Positions 10,196-21,812 of a stretch of 64,000 bases of DNA are shown here, in pieces. A program made the position numbers and the translations under genes. Source of the stretch: Dasypus novemcinctus (lineage: Eukaryota; Chordata; Mammalia; Cingulata; Dasypodidae); NCBI RefSeq assembly GCF_030445035.2, contig NC_080685.1:113820432-113884431 (forward strand). The letters run 5' to 3'. Position 1 is the first letter of the stretch. Each line of letters begins with the position of its first letter. The notes under the pieces are model-generated. The model worked only from the letters and a program-made list of their open reading frames with translations. It searched no databases and was not told the DNA's origin.

Positions 10196-12334
10196 TTAAT
10201 ACTGATTCAGAGGCAGCACAGAGGTCCAATCCTGGGCTCCCTGCTGTTGCTCTCCATAAGTTGGAGATGTGGCAGCACGGTGGATGGCTGAGAGGGTTGG
10301 TGCTGTAAGCTGAACAAACTGTGTAGCCCTGGGGTTTGTTCTGGGTGGGGCCTGGGGCTGGTCCCGCTGGGAGTTTCCCTGCCATTGGGGTTTGAGTGGC
10401 TGGTTATTAATATCTGTGTGAGAACGGCATTCTGATGCCCAGTGAAACCCCTTTTTGCATCTTGGGCAGATAGTGGAGGGGCGTGACCTGGTATCAGGAA
10501 TGAAGGGCTGAGGTGGTACATGGGCCTTTATGGGGCAATCTTTTGCAAAGTGGCCAGGCTGTTTACAATTAAAGCAGGAAGATGGGTTTGTTAAGCTTTT
10601 CTTTAAGTCTGTTTTGAAATCCTGAAGGGCAGCACCAATGGCCAAGCCGAGGGTCTGGATAGGGCTGATATTGGCACAGAGTTTTATATAATTATTAAGA
10701 TCAGTGTTGTGGAAGGGGCGAATGGCACCCTGACATGCTGCATTGGCATTTTCGAAGGCCAGTTGCTTAATGAAATCACTTCCACTTTCAGAACTCCCGA
10801 ACAGGTGCTTGGCTGTGGCTTGCAGCCGGCTGACAAATTCAGAAAATGGTTCCTCAGGACCCTGCCGCAGTCTAGCAAGCGAAGAGGTAGTGGCATCTTT
10901 TTGGGGAAGTTTTTTCCAGGCTTTAAGTGCTGCCATCTGTACTTGGGAAAGGAGCCCAGAGCTAAATTGGGCTTGTGCTTGACTGGTTTGGTATGGCTTT
11001 TGCCCTAGAAATTTTTTTAATGTCCAATCTTTAGAATCGGTTTTACGGATGTTACGAGCAGCAAAATTTTTACTGTTTTCCTCATATTCAGACTTCCACA
11101 GCAGGAAGTCGCCGCCAGTTAGGGCAGCTCTGGCTAACTGAAACCAGTCATTGGGCACTAATTCTTGGTCACTCAAGCCTTCTATGAGGGCGAGCGTGAA
11201 GGGGGCAGTAGCACCGTAGGAGTGTACTGCCTTTTTTAATTTTTTGAGGTATTTAAAACTGAGGGATTTATAGTTTGTGGCAGCAGCGGTGGCTCCGGGA
11301 GCTGGAGCCAGAACCAAAGGAGCCGATGGAGGAGCTGAGGGGGGAATAGTTATACTACTGGAGGGTTGATCGCGTTCTTCATCGGAATTGGAGTTATTAT
11401 CTTCATCATCAGAGTCGTTTATGACTATGATGGTATGATTGCCATCTTGTGAGCCGAAACTAGGCTGTTCTGCACCGCCATTTTGTGAGCTTAATGGCTG
11501 GTGGGCGTGGTCAGATGTGGCGGGCGAGTGCCGGGTTTGACTCCAAAGAACGGGAAAAGCGAGCTGAGGGTTTTTGTCTCTGGTTTTAGGAAGCGAAACA
11601 CTTATGAGAGTCTGGGTGAGCTCTCGAATGCTGCGCATTTCAGTGCGAAGTTCGCTAACTTCTGATGTATAAGAGTGAGTGGTAGGGGGAAGAGTTCTGG
11701 CATCAACAAGAGAGGGCATTAAAGCCATTGGATATACGAGCGGGGGATCTCAGCTGGAAGAGGTTACATAGGGGGGAGGTTTAAATGGTGGAAGTGAGAG
11801 CGGCTCAAGATTACAACTTGCATCTTCATTGGGAGTTTCTGGTTCATTTTTGCAGACCTCATCCTTGGGGGGAGGGGCAGAAGGTGTGGGGGGTTTGTCA
11901 TCAAAGGAAATTAAGCTGAGGGGTGAGTCTAGACGTGAGTGATGGGGTTGCGAGTGATGTTCAGACTTTTTACTGCAACCCAAAGGGGGTCAAGAACTTA
12001 ATTTTAAAGCAGTCTCCCCTTTGGTAACTAAATTCTTTATATCAGGAGGTTGGGGGGTGATTCCTAGTACATCTTGTACTAGCTGCCAGTAGCTAAAGGC
12101 GGTGATGGGGACCTTTTCAGGTCCAAAAGTCTTATAATAGTCAGTTAAACAGTCACCTACTCTACTCCAACACCTTGTGTCTATTGTGCCCTCCTCGGGA
12201 AACCATGGACAGGTTTTGATAATAAATTTGAAAGATTCAACCAAACTTTTCTTTTTGACCTTAACACCTCATGTCTTGAGTGCCTCTTTTACCTGGCTAA
12301 TAAACAATGAATGTGAGGATTCTGCTTGTCCCAT
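10196..12334 (-). pseudogene. gag: gag polyprotein, one frame with three in-frame stops
   Basis: A single frame runs from ATG 12334 (MGQ, a myristoylation-type start) to the stop at 10198-10196, 712 codons, with no frameshift. It is interrupted by TGA at codon 22 (12271-12269), codon 115 (11992-11990) and codon 195 (11752-11750). Parts in order: matrix, with a CPWFPEEGTID motif typical of betaretroviral MA; a proline-rich region with a PPPY late domain (186-189); an acidic serine-rich linker; capsid with the major homology region (about 491-510); nucleocapsid with two CX2CX4HX4C knuckles (587-600 and 623-636); and a Pro/Gln-rich tail overlapping pro. All three breaks being TGA suggests CpG decay of arginine CGA codons. 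Confidence 0.93.
10373..10379 (-). other. gag-pro -1 ribosomal frameshift heptamer
   Basis: GGGAAAC on the minus strand reads G-GGA-AAC in the gag frame, and after -1 slippage continues into the dUTPase frame (GKLPAGPAPG). This is the gag-pro heptamer of MPMV-type viruses. The sequence just downstream is GC-rich (GCGGGACC...GGCCCC) and could fold, but no structure was computed. Confidence 0.85.
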
Positions 12335-12530
12335 GATTATAAAGAAATGAAGTGAAATGAAGTATTTCACTTACCCATTTTGCCACGGCCAATGACTGAA
12401 GAATTCACGGGTTGATGCTGAGATCCTCCTTTCCGCCACTGGGATGTGGCCTTTCATCGGCCAATATGCGGGGAGCGCTCCCCTCCTTGGATGAAGCGAT
12501 GTTCTTTTCTCGATTACAGGGAATCGTCGA
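12335..12530 (-). other. Proviral leader between PBS and gag
   Basis: About 196 nt of untranslated leader in which packaging signals and a splice donor would be expected. I see no specific motif that I can assign with confidence. Confidence 0.5.
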
Positions 12531-12548
12531 GCCCCACATTGGGTGCCA
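12531..12548 (-). other. Primer binding site, Lys-tRNA type
   Basis: TGGCACCCAATGTGGGGC on the minus strand, three bases (GAC) inside the 5' LTR. It matches the site complementary to tRNA-Lys(1,2), used by MPMV-like viruses, except at two positions. Both differences are CpG to TpG/CpA changes, consistent with methylation decay. Confidence 0.85.
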
Positions 12549-12551
12549 GTC

Positions 12552-12983
12552 TGTCCCGGCCCGTGGGATGGTAACGAGGGCTCAAAACCTGCCGAGAAAG
12601 AATGGTGGGACAAGAGACATGAAGAATGACAGCAAGACAGTGTTCTGATCAAGCTGCAAAATTTTATTGAGGGAACAAAGCATATATACTCTTGGGAAGG
12701 GGAGGGACGGTGGATAGGGAGAGGTGGAGGCTAGGGATTGGCTGTCGCTGTTGCTGGGGTAAGTGGCAGGGTTCAGGGATTGGTAGCTGCTGTCACTGGG
12801 GTGGAAGGCAGACTTCAGTTTTGTGCCTTGTGCCTGCGCACTGCTTTATCAGCCTCGGCAGTGGCGGGAAATGGAGAACAAAGGAGCAGGGAGGAAGAAG
12901 AACAAGGAAGTGGGCTCTGCTCTGGTGGCCATGTTACTGGCATTGCTGAACTCAGTGTATACTCGTATTGACTGCTCCCAACA
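12552..12983 (-). promoter_or_regulatory. 5' LTR of the provirus (promoter)
   Basis: 432 bp, TG...CA ends (TGTTGGGAGCAG to CCGGGACA on the minus strand). TATATATG TATA-like box near 12681-12689 and AATAAA signal (plus-strand TTTATT at 12663-12668). It aligns to the 3' LTR without gaps, with about 20 differences, nearly all transitions. Confidence 0.95.
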
Positions 12984-14285
12984 CAAACTCATTTGTCCTT
13001 TCCATTTCCCCCTTACATTAGGTCAAACAGCATTTTAAAGGCATGTGTAGACAGGGGTATTCTGCTGATCTGTATTGAACCTTTAATTCAAGGTCATTTT
13101 CTAGTTGCATCTTCAGATGGTATTTGGTAGTGATCCCTCGGTGCCAGGGAGGCTCATCCCTGGGTGTCATGTCCCATGCTGGGGAGAATGCACTGCATCA
13201 ACATGCTGAGTTTGGCTTTGAGACTGGACACATTTGAGTAACATGAAGGCTGTCAGGAGGAAACTCCCAGGCACAATGCTGCTCTAGGCCTTGTTCTTAT
13301 CGCAGGCATATAGGCTCACAAGCATAGTCATTAGTATCAGGAGCCCTCTGTTGGACCCTCATTCCTTCCTGGTTCTTACCGTTGCATCTGGGGGACTGCC
13401 GCTGCTCCCCTAGGGACCACAACAGAGCCCCCCCCCCGGCCAGGAACCCAGCACCCCCCCCAGCTGTTTTTTTTAATTGTTTCCACTATGAGTATATCTA
13501 AACATTACCATGCACCCTGGACATATGCCCTGTATAACTCCCTGTCAACCATATATAGCCTGTCAATAACATCCCATACCAGTATTCCTCCGCTGCCATT
13601 GTTGAACCACTCTGTGATCCAAAACTTCCTGTAAAGTAAATCCCAATATAATGTCAGGTTCCCTTACTAGTAAAATAGAATATAGCTATGGGTTTAAAGG
13701 TTAGATCTAGAGTACATATTGATTTGGAAAAATTTCTACATCCTATCTTTTTCTTTTCTTTTTTCCTAATTATAGAGCTTCTCTTCACAAGAGCCCTAGA
13801 TCACAGTAATTCATCTATACAATATACAGTACTCCCACATATCCATTATAAAACCTTTTCCTTTCCACAGAGATAATCTTCTAACTTATTCATATCATAT
13901 TTACTGAAACTGATGTACAGATATTGAGACAATAGCTTTCAAACAAGGTAACATTTGTGTTTACATTGTGGTTTATACTTTAGGTTATACAGGTTTCTAA
14001 ATTTTTTAGTTATCCTATGTTTTACATTATGGTTTACATTACTATTCTGTCATCCCCTATATGTTTTTGGTGTAATATTACATGTTTTATATCCATCCTT
14101 GCGTACTCTTGTGAAACACACTTTTGCCCTCACATTTACTTTGGTTCCATCTATTCAATATCTATTTCCCCCTCCCCTTGGGGCCCACAGTGACAGTCAA
14201 TCTTCATTTCTTGAGGAGCCATGTTCAGAGATACTTGCAACAGTGTTTATGGCTTGACTTGCTCAACTGCCCTAATGCCCTGGGA
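12984..14285 (-). mobile_element. L1 3' UTR fragment, proximal part
   Basis: Minus-strand continuation of the L1 fragment at 2481-3413, matching about 41695-43045 of the full-length L1. Its first six bases (CAAACT) are the other copy of the proviral target duplication. The fragment begins at CCCAGGGCAT (14285), so it has no ORF2 and is strongly 5'-truncated. Confidence 0.85.
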
Positions 14286-14475
14286 CCTCATATTTTTTTT
14301 AATGTAATATTTTTACAAAATCAATTCAAAAAATGTAAAAAACAAAAAAAGAAACCAATAAAATAGCCAAATACAATGAATAAGAAAATGAAATAATAAT
14401 GATAGTTTAAAAAATAAGAAATAAGATACAAAAAAAGTAATAAAAATAAAAAAATAAAAATTTGGGAAAATTAAA
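14286..14475 (+). mobile_element. Short L1 3' terminus and A-rich tail
   Basis: GGGACCTCAT followed by AATGTAATATT and a long A-rich stretch is the terminal sequence of the young L1 3' UTR in plus orientation, only some 60 bp plus tail. It abuts the minus-strand fragment ending at 14285 and is followed at once by plus-strand ORF2 sequence. It may be a very short insertion or a product of rearrangement. Confidence 0.6.
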
Positions 14476-17470
14476 AAAAAAAGAGGAAATCTCAAAAGAA
14501 ATCAATGACTACCTTGAAACAAATGATAATGATAACACAACATATCAAAACTTATGGGATGCAGCAAAAGCAGTACTGAGAGGGAAATTTATAACCATAA
14601 ACTCATACATCAAAAAAGAAGAAAGAGCAAAAATTGAAGAACTAACTGCACATTTGGAGGAATTAGAAAAAAAAAAAAACAAAGTAATCCAACAGGAAGA
14701 AGAAGGAAGGAAATAACAAAGATAAGAGCAGAGCTAAATAAAATAGAAAATAAGAAAGCACTTGAAAAGATAAACAGGACCAAGAGCTAATTTTTTGAGA
14801 AGATCAATAAAATTGACAAACCCTTAGCTAGACAAATGAAGAGAAAAGGGAGAAGATGCAAATACACAAAAAAAGAATGAGAAAGGGGATATCACCAGTG
14901 ACCCCACAGAAATAAAGACTATCATAAGAGGATACTTTGGAAAACTATATGCCAACAAGAAGGACAATTCAGAGGAAATGGACGAATTCCTAGAAACACA
15001 TAAACAAGCCTACACTGATAAAAGAAGAAATTGATGATCCCAACAAACCAATCACAAGTAAAGAGATAAAATCAGTCAAAAAACCTCCCAACTGAGAAGA
15101 GCCCTGGAGAAGATGGCTTCACAGGTGAAATCTACCAAATATTCCAGAAAGAACTAACACCAATCTTGCTTAAACTCTTTCAAAAAATCAAAATAGAAGG
15201 AACATTGCCTAACTCATTCTACGATGCCAACATTACCCTAATACCAAAGCCAAACAAGACACCACAAGAAAGGAAAATTACAGACAAAAGTCTCTAATGA
15301 ACCTCGATGCTAAAATCCTCAATAAAATATTTGCTAATAATATTCAACAACACATTAAAAGAATTATACACCACGAACAAGAGGGTTTCATTCCTGGTAT
15401 GCAAGGATGTTTCAACATAAGAAAATCAATTGATGTAATACATCACATCAACAGATCAATGGAAAAAAATCACATGATCATATCTATAGACACAGAAAAA
15501 ACGTTTGACAAAATACAACACCATTTATTGATAAAAACACTGCAAAAGAAAGGAATAGAAGGAAACTTTCTGAACATGATAAAAGGTATATATGAAAAAC
15601 CTACAGCTAACATCATTTACAATGGTGAAATTCTAAAATCATTCCCTCTAAGATCAGGAATGAGACAAGGATGCCAATTATCACCCCTCCTATTAAAAAA
15701 CGTGTCAGAAGTATTTGCTTGAGCACTGAGGCAAGGACCAGATATAAAAGGCACCCAGATTGGGAAGGAAGAAATCAAAATTTAACTATTTGCAGATGAC
15801 ATGATCCTATATATAGAAAGCCCTGAGAAATCTAGAACTTATAAATGAATTCATTAATGTCACAGGTTATATGATCAATGTGCAAAATCAGCAGCATTTC
15901 TGTACACCAATAATGAGCAATCTGAGCAGGAAATCAAGAAACAAATAGCATTTACAATAATAAATTAAAAAATCGAATACCTAGGAATAAATTTAACAAA
16001 ATTTGGAAAAGACATACCCAGAAAACTACACTAAACTGTTAAAGGAAATCAAAGAAGACTTAAATAAATGGAAGAATATTCTTTATTCTTGGATAGGAAG
16101 ACTAAATGTTATGAAGATATGTATCCTACCAAAACTGATATATAGATTCAATGCAATCCCAATAAAAATCAGCACAGCATTTTTTAATGAGCTAAAAAAA
16201 CTAAGTATGAAATTTATTTGCAAAGGAAAGAGGCCCCAAATAGCCAAAGACTCATTGAGAAAGAAAAATGAAATTGGAGGAATAATGCTACCTGATTTGA
16301 AAACATAATACAAAGCTACAGTGGGGAAAATGACATGGTATTGTTACAAGGATAGACATACTGACCAATGGAACCAAATTGAGAGTTCTGATATAGATCC
16401 TCATACATATAGCTATCTGATATTTGACAAGGTCACCAAGCCCACTCAACTGGGAAAGAATGGCTTCTTCAACAAATGGTGCTTGGAGAACTGGATATCC
16501 ATACCATATGCAAAAGAATGCGAGAGGATTACCATCTCACACGTTATACAAAAATCAACTCAAGATGGATCAAAGAACTAAATATAAGAGCCAAGACCAT
16601 AAAGACCTTAGAAAACAATGTAGGGAAGCATCTACATGACCTTGTAATAGGAAATGGCTTCATGAACTTCATACCCAAAGCATGAGCAGCAACAGAAAAA
16701 ATAGATAAATGGGACTTCCTCAAAATTAAAGCCTTTTGCACCTCAAAGGAGTTTGTCAAGAAACTGAAAAGACAGCCTACCCAATGTGAGAAAATACTTG
16801 GTAACCATATAAATGATAAGAGATTAATATCCTATATATATAAAGAAATCCTATATCTTGAAAATAAAAAGGCAAGCAACACATTTAAAAAATGGGAAAA
16901 AGATTTGAACAGATGCTTCTCCAAAGAAGAAATACTAATGGCTAAAAAGCACATGAAAAGATACTCAAAATCTCTAGCTATTAAGGAAAAGCAAATCTTT
17001 GTCTCATAACACTGGCAACTATCAGAAAAACAGAAGACTACAAATGTTAGAGAGGATATGGAAGAATGGGAACACTCATCCATGGCTGGTGGGAATGCAA
17101 AAGAATCCAGTCATTCTGGAAGACAGTATGGCAGTTTCTCAAAAAACTACCTATAGATTTGCCATATGACCCAGCAATTCCACTGCTGGGTATATACTCA
17201 GTAGAACTGAAAACAAGGACACAAACTGATATATGCATACCAATGTTCATAGCACTATTCACCATTGCCAAAAGTTGGAATCAACCCAAATGCCCATCAA
17301 CAGATGAATGGATAAATAAAATGTGGTATATACATACAATGGACTACTTAGCAATAAGAATGAATACAGTACAAATGCAAGGGATAACATGGATGAATCT
17401 TGAAGACCTTAAATTGAATGAAGCAAGCCAGGCACTGAAGAACAAATACTACATGACCTCTCTGATATGA
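14476..17470 (+). pseudogene. L1 ORF2 remnant (part of linker, RT, C-terminal domain)
   Basis: Reverse-transcriptase sequence split across frames by many stops and indels. Recognisable pieces include the [15 protein letters not shown]-type region near 15360-15420, FADD-type catalytic sequence near 15790 (frame broken just before it), the thumb region near 16080-16150 and the C-terminal segment from 17066 ending NKYYMTSLI at 17470. The endonuclease domain is absent. It is more diverged than the copies at 34.5 and 55.8 kb. Confidence 0.88.
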
Positions 17471-19690
17471 AATAAGCACACCAAGCTATCTCAGAGAGCT
17501 AGAGACTGGATGATAGACTTACAGGAAATTGAGGGGAGAAGAAGGTTGTGAGCTGATGCCTACATGGGTGAAATCTATGATAAAGTGGAGGTAAGTATTT
17601 GTACAGGGAAGGGATAAGATGGGGGCATATGTTTACTATTGGGTAGGGCTTTGAATGCTTGAGTGGGGCTAGGGTTAGAAGGATAGTTTTGAAGTCCCCA
17701 GGAATTGGGGGGGGGGGGGTGTAGGGATAACAGATGAACATGGGAGATTGTCGGGTATGTGGTTGAAACTATAATGATGAGAAAACTCTTTAGAAAATAT
17801 AAGAAGGAAGGGTTACCTGCTTAAGGTGCTTAATGAGGGGGGCATCTGGCACAGTGGCAGGCTTCTAGGAAGTGTAAATGCTCATCTTGTCATAGTGTGT
17901 TATATCATTGAGTGGAGACCCATACAATGTGTGGGAAGGTGTACCCGCATCCTGGGAAGACCTGATGTTCTTAAACATAAGGAATTGTGTCTCCCGAGAC
18001 ATTTGCTGGCTCCCAGTGGGGGGAGGACAGTCTAGTGTGTCAAGCCCTCAGCACTGTTGCAAGTATCTGTGAATCTGGTCCTTCAAGCATTGAAGCTTGG
18101 TTTTCACTGTGGGCCATGAGGGGAGGGGGGCAGAGGAATAGAATAGATGGAAAGAGGGCAACTGGGGTGCAATGGAAATATTCCACAAGATCATGCAATG
18201 ATTCATATAAGGCATTAAATTTCAGCAAAAATGTATAAAAGTCTATAGGCTAAAATGAAAACCATAATGTAAAAATTTAGAAAATTATACAGTCTAAAAT
18301 ATAAACCATAATGTAAGCCAAAATGGAACCATATTTGGTGCTATGTTTCAATATCTGTGCATCAGCTGCAGCAAACATAACATGAACATGTAAAAAGGTC
18401 ATTGCTGGGGAAAGGGGTAAAGGGTTTGATGTTGGATATATGGAAGTTCCCTATATTGTATAGGTTACTTTACTGTGATCTAAACCTTTTTTGAAGACAA
18501 AAAAAAAAAAGGATTTAGACACTGAGGAAGGAATGAAAGAAATTGCCTTGCCACTGTATATACAGGGCAACACCTGTTACAGTGATGAAAGGCAAAATGT
18601 CAAAATCAAAGTTCCATGATATTTTTCATTTTTAATACCCCAATTTATTTCTCACTTTATTTTAGTTTTTCTAAATTTGTATGTATTCTATTACTAATCT
18701 TTAAATCTTTCATTATTATTTAATTTTCCTATTAATTGAATTTGACATTATATTAAGCCTCATTTTAAAGAAGTTCTGGACCACAGAAAGGTTCAAATAC
18801 GGCAGGGGGGACACTGATGTGGTGTGTTATTGTCCGTTGGCCCTACTTTGGAGTTTGTGTTCCTGAGTGTGATGAAGTTGAACTCAGATGTGATCTTTGT
18901 TCACAAGCCTCTCCTGTTACTTTTACCAGACCTGTGGTTGGCACTGGGGTTTAGTGTATACACAGGGGACCTGAATCTCTAGAATGTCCATGTGATAGCC
19001 AGGCCCTGAGCCCCAACAGACTTGCAACTCCTACACTCTGGTTTATTGGACTTACCCCAGCCAGCTAACAGGGAGGTGAGGAAGGTCAACCACCACACCA
19101 GGGAGCCAAGAGGGTCTACAACTGAAAGCAGAATTGCATCCATCATCCATGGGGAATCTAAGCCCCCTCTTGATATAGATGTGGAGTGGACATAACCATT
19201 CCAGGGTCCACAGGATGGAGGAATAGAGTTTGGATTAGAGTGGACTTACTGATATTCTATTAATGAACTATTGTGAAGTAATTGAAGAAAATGTAGCATT
19301 GACATGGAGAAATTGGCCATGGTAGCTGCTGAGGGTAAGGAGTGGAAAAAAGAGATGTGATGTGGGGGCATTTTCAGGACTTGGAGTTGTCCTGAGTGGT
19401 ACTGCAGGGACAGTTACTGGACATTGTATGTCCTCCCATGGCCCACTGGTTGGACTGGGGGAGAGTGTAAATTCTAATGTGGATCATTGACCAGGTGGTG
19501 CAACAGTGCTCAGAGATGTATTCACCAAGTGCAATGAATGTCTCATGATGATGGAGGAGGTTGTTGTTATGGGAGGAGTGGGGTGAGGGGGTGGGGGGTA
19601 TATGGGGACCTCATATATTTTTTAAATACAACATTTTAAAAAAAGATGAAAAAATCAGAAAAAAAGAGAAATGATTGCCAGTGACAGAAA
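14476..19690 (+). mobile_element. 5'-truncated, decayed L1
   Basis: Starts within ORF2 (equivalent to about 38148 of the full-length copy), runs to the ORF2 stop at 17470, then through a 3' UTR to the GACCTCATAT...AAATACAACATTTT terminus and A-rich end near 19620-19690. Relative to the full-length L1 the 3' UTR lacks roughly 0.8 kb (about 42420-43195) and has extra sequence near 18518-18650. Confidence 0.85.
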
Positions 19691-21494
19691 AAAATAAAAA
19701 AATAAAATACTCCAGTAATAAGGTTAAGACCCATCCTAGCTGACCTAGGGCACTTAACTGAAGTAACCACATCAAATTTCCTAGTTAAAATGGGTCCACA
19801 CCCACAGGAATGCATTAGCTTTAAGAAAATATTTTCTGGGGTACATACAGCTCTAAGCCAGCAAACCATGATACCTTAGAATGGCCCTCTAAAAACATAC
19901 ACATACACAAAATTGAGCATATACACACACACTTACACACTTGTGCACACCATACATACTTTCCTGAAGAGATGACTCCTGTTACAGCAGAGTGATGAAT
20001 TCAGCCCATGAAAATGATAAAAGAAAGGTTGTCAGAGCCAAACAAGTTTAAGAAATTAGTTAACTAATATATTCTTAGTTTATGTGTAACCACATAATTT
20101 ATGGTCTAAGGAGGGCACTGTTAATGATAAAAAGGGTAGAAATTATAATTTATATAGTCAACAGGTAGAACACAATATTTTTGAGTAATATTCACTCAAA
20201 ATGTTGCTTGCATTAAGTACATATTTTTATTTTCTTAATGGGAACCATGTAATTTCATCCCATTTGTTTCCTTTGCCTATAATCCAGAAAAAAATTGAAT
20301 TGCAAGCTATTTGTTTTTCCTGAGACATTTTTACCATTGCTGCCCTATTCATATTGAATTTTCCTTCTCCAGAATTTTTCATTTCCCACTAACGTCAAAA
20401 ATTGAAATGCTACCACTTTCACTGGCATCCTAAATTACCCATCTCCCCATCATACTCTTTCATCCTAACATTCCTTCCTAGAGACTTGGGTTTATTCTCT
20501 CATGTGTCTGATGCCTCACATTTCTTTATCTCAGACTCTTTATAGCTTACATGATTTTGTAAGATGCATGGTAAATGTATGGAACAATCCTGAAGGGTAC
20601 AGGAAGTGTTCATTCCTGTGCTTTCCAAATAGACTAACAGTTGAATAAATGAATTTTAAAATTTAAATTAGGCACAAATAATACATGCTTATGATGTAAG
20701 GTTAAGTGAAAGAGAAGAGGATAAATTGTACATAATGATCTACTGAAAAAATAAATGTGTACGTTTATGGAAATGCTGTGTATACTTACCGTGAAAATTA
20801 AAGTGTTCATGCTTTCAAACTAGAGTAAATTTTTCAAGGTTACATTTAATTTATTTCCTTGATTTTTAAATTTTCTATTTGAGGATCTTTATTACTTTCA
20901 GTGTGAGAAATGTATAACTTAACATATCGATGATTATAGAAACCATCACAACAAGTATTGAGCTCGGGCAGCATGTTGTGAGTAGCAATAGATTATGTGA
21001 GGTATGGTTCTTACACATAGATGGATAACATTTATTTGGACATTTAAAAGTAATGCATAAACAAACTAAATACTGTGTAAAAACCTTACTTAAAAGGTAA
21101 GATTGTGGGGTTTTGAACTTTAGAGAAATGTAGATTGAGTGGGGGAGTGTGCAATGGAGTAGACAGGGAACACCCTTCTGAGAGGATAGTATTTACTGAT
21201 GCCTTTAAGAAGACATGGAAAGAAGTCAGAAAGACAATTATGTTTCAATGGATATAAAGGATCAATATGGGAAAATTTTCATAATCTATAATTTTGGAAA
21301 ATGAGTTGTAAAAATGAGAAGGAACTTAGTTAACATGCGAAGAAAATGATTTAAATAGAGCAACTCTTGTTCCTTTCTGCCTCAAAAGAAGGTGTGACAA
21401 TAAAAATTCCCTCAGAATATTCTTTCTGATTCTATGCTTAGGCAATGATACTTCACAGATATTGCTCACTGGCAGCCAAATGTAACATCTCAAC
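19691..21494. other. Intergenic sequence, AT-rich
   Basis: No gene or clear repeat recognised, apart from a short imperfect CA-rich patch near 19895-19950. Confidence 0.55.
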
Positions 21495-21812
21495 ACTTGT
21501 TTTTTCTAATGCTTTTATTGAAATGTGTCTATAAATTGTACAATCAGTGACATTTGCTATAATCACAGAGTTGTGCATTTTTCACTTCAATCTATATGAG
21601 AGCATTCACATTACTCGATAATAATAAGAAACAACACAAATGTACATCTTGGTAGTCACCGCTCAATCTCTCTATCCTTTCCCTGCCATATATAACTGCT
21701 AAATTATTTCTTTCTCTCTAATTTAGTTGTATTTATATTTTGTATAAATGGATTCAAACAGTATGTAGTACCTATTGTCTACTTACTTTCACATCATAGT
21801 CAATAGGGAAAT
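21495..21812 (-). mobile_element. Old L1 3' terminal fragment, inverted
   Basis: On the minus strand this resembles the terminal 3' UTR common to older mammalian L1s (ATGAATGC...ACTCTGTGATTATA...TTGTACA pattern ending in TTCAATAAAAGC-like sequence). The same terminus occurs in plus orientation at about 48730-48870. It lies head-on to ORF2 sequence starting at 21813. Confidence 0.6.

Larger units (their letters stand above)
9426..10379 (-). pseudogene. pro: pro: dUTPase and aspartic protease, broken
   Basis: The frame is entered by -1 slippage at 10379-10373 and overlaps the gag end. The first part (to 9828) is a dUTPase, with SPGLDLCA, GRASTSLKG, a GEI segment and TGTRIAQLI. This placement of dUTPase upstream of protease in pro is characteristic of betaretroviruses. 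The protease follows in a shifted frame (about 9845-9475), with an NGKSFEGILDRGANATVIS stretch, then a glycine-rich GKGLGKN tail. Near 9475 the frame returns to that of the dUTPase, ending at 9426. Two small indels of opposite effect therefore bracket the protease. In addition the catalytic D-T/S-G reads D-R-G, so this copy would be catalytically dead even without the indels. Confidence 0.85.
3414..12983 (-). mobile_element. Endogenous betaretrovirus-like provirus (type D-like)
   Basis: A complete two-LTR provirus of about 9.57 kb on the minus strand, order 5' LTR, PBS, gag, pro (dUTPase plus protease), pol, env, CTE-like block, PPT, 3' LTR. Gag has a MGQ start and two CCHC knuckles. Pro carries a dUTPase and is reached through a GGGAAAC heptamer. 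Pol is reached through GGATTTA. These are betaretrovirus traits. Env instead is of the gamma/type D kind, with CWLC in SU and CX6CC in TM, so the element is a mosaic as in type D simian retroviruses. The two LTRs differ at about 20 of 432 positions by eye. All structural genes carry breaks, so it is not expected to yield virus from this locus. Confidence 0.95.
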
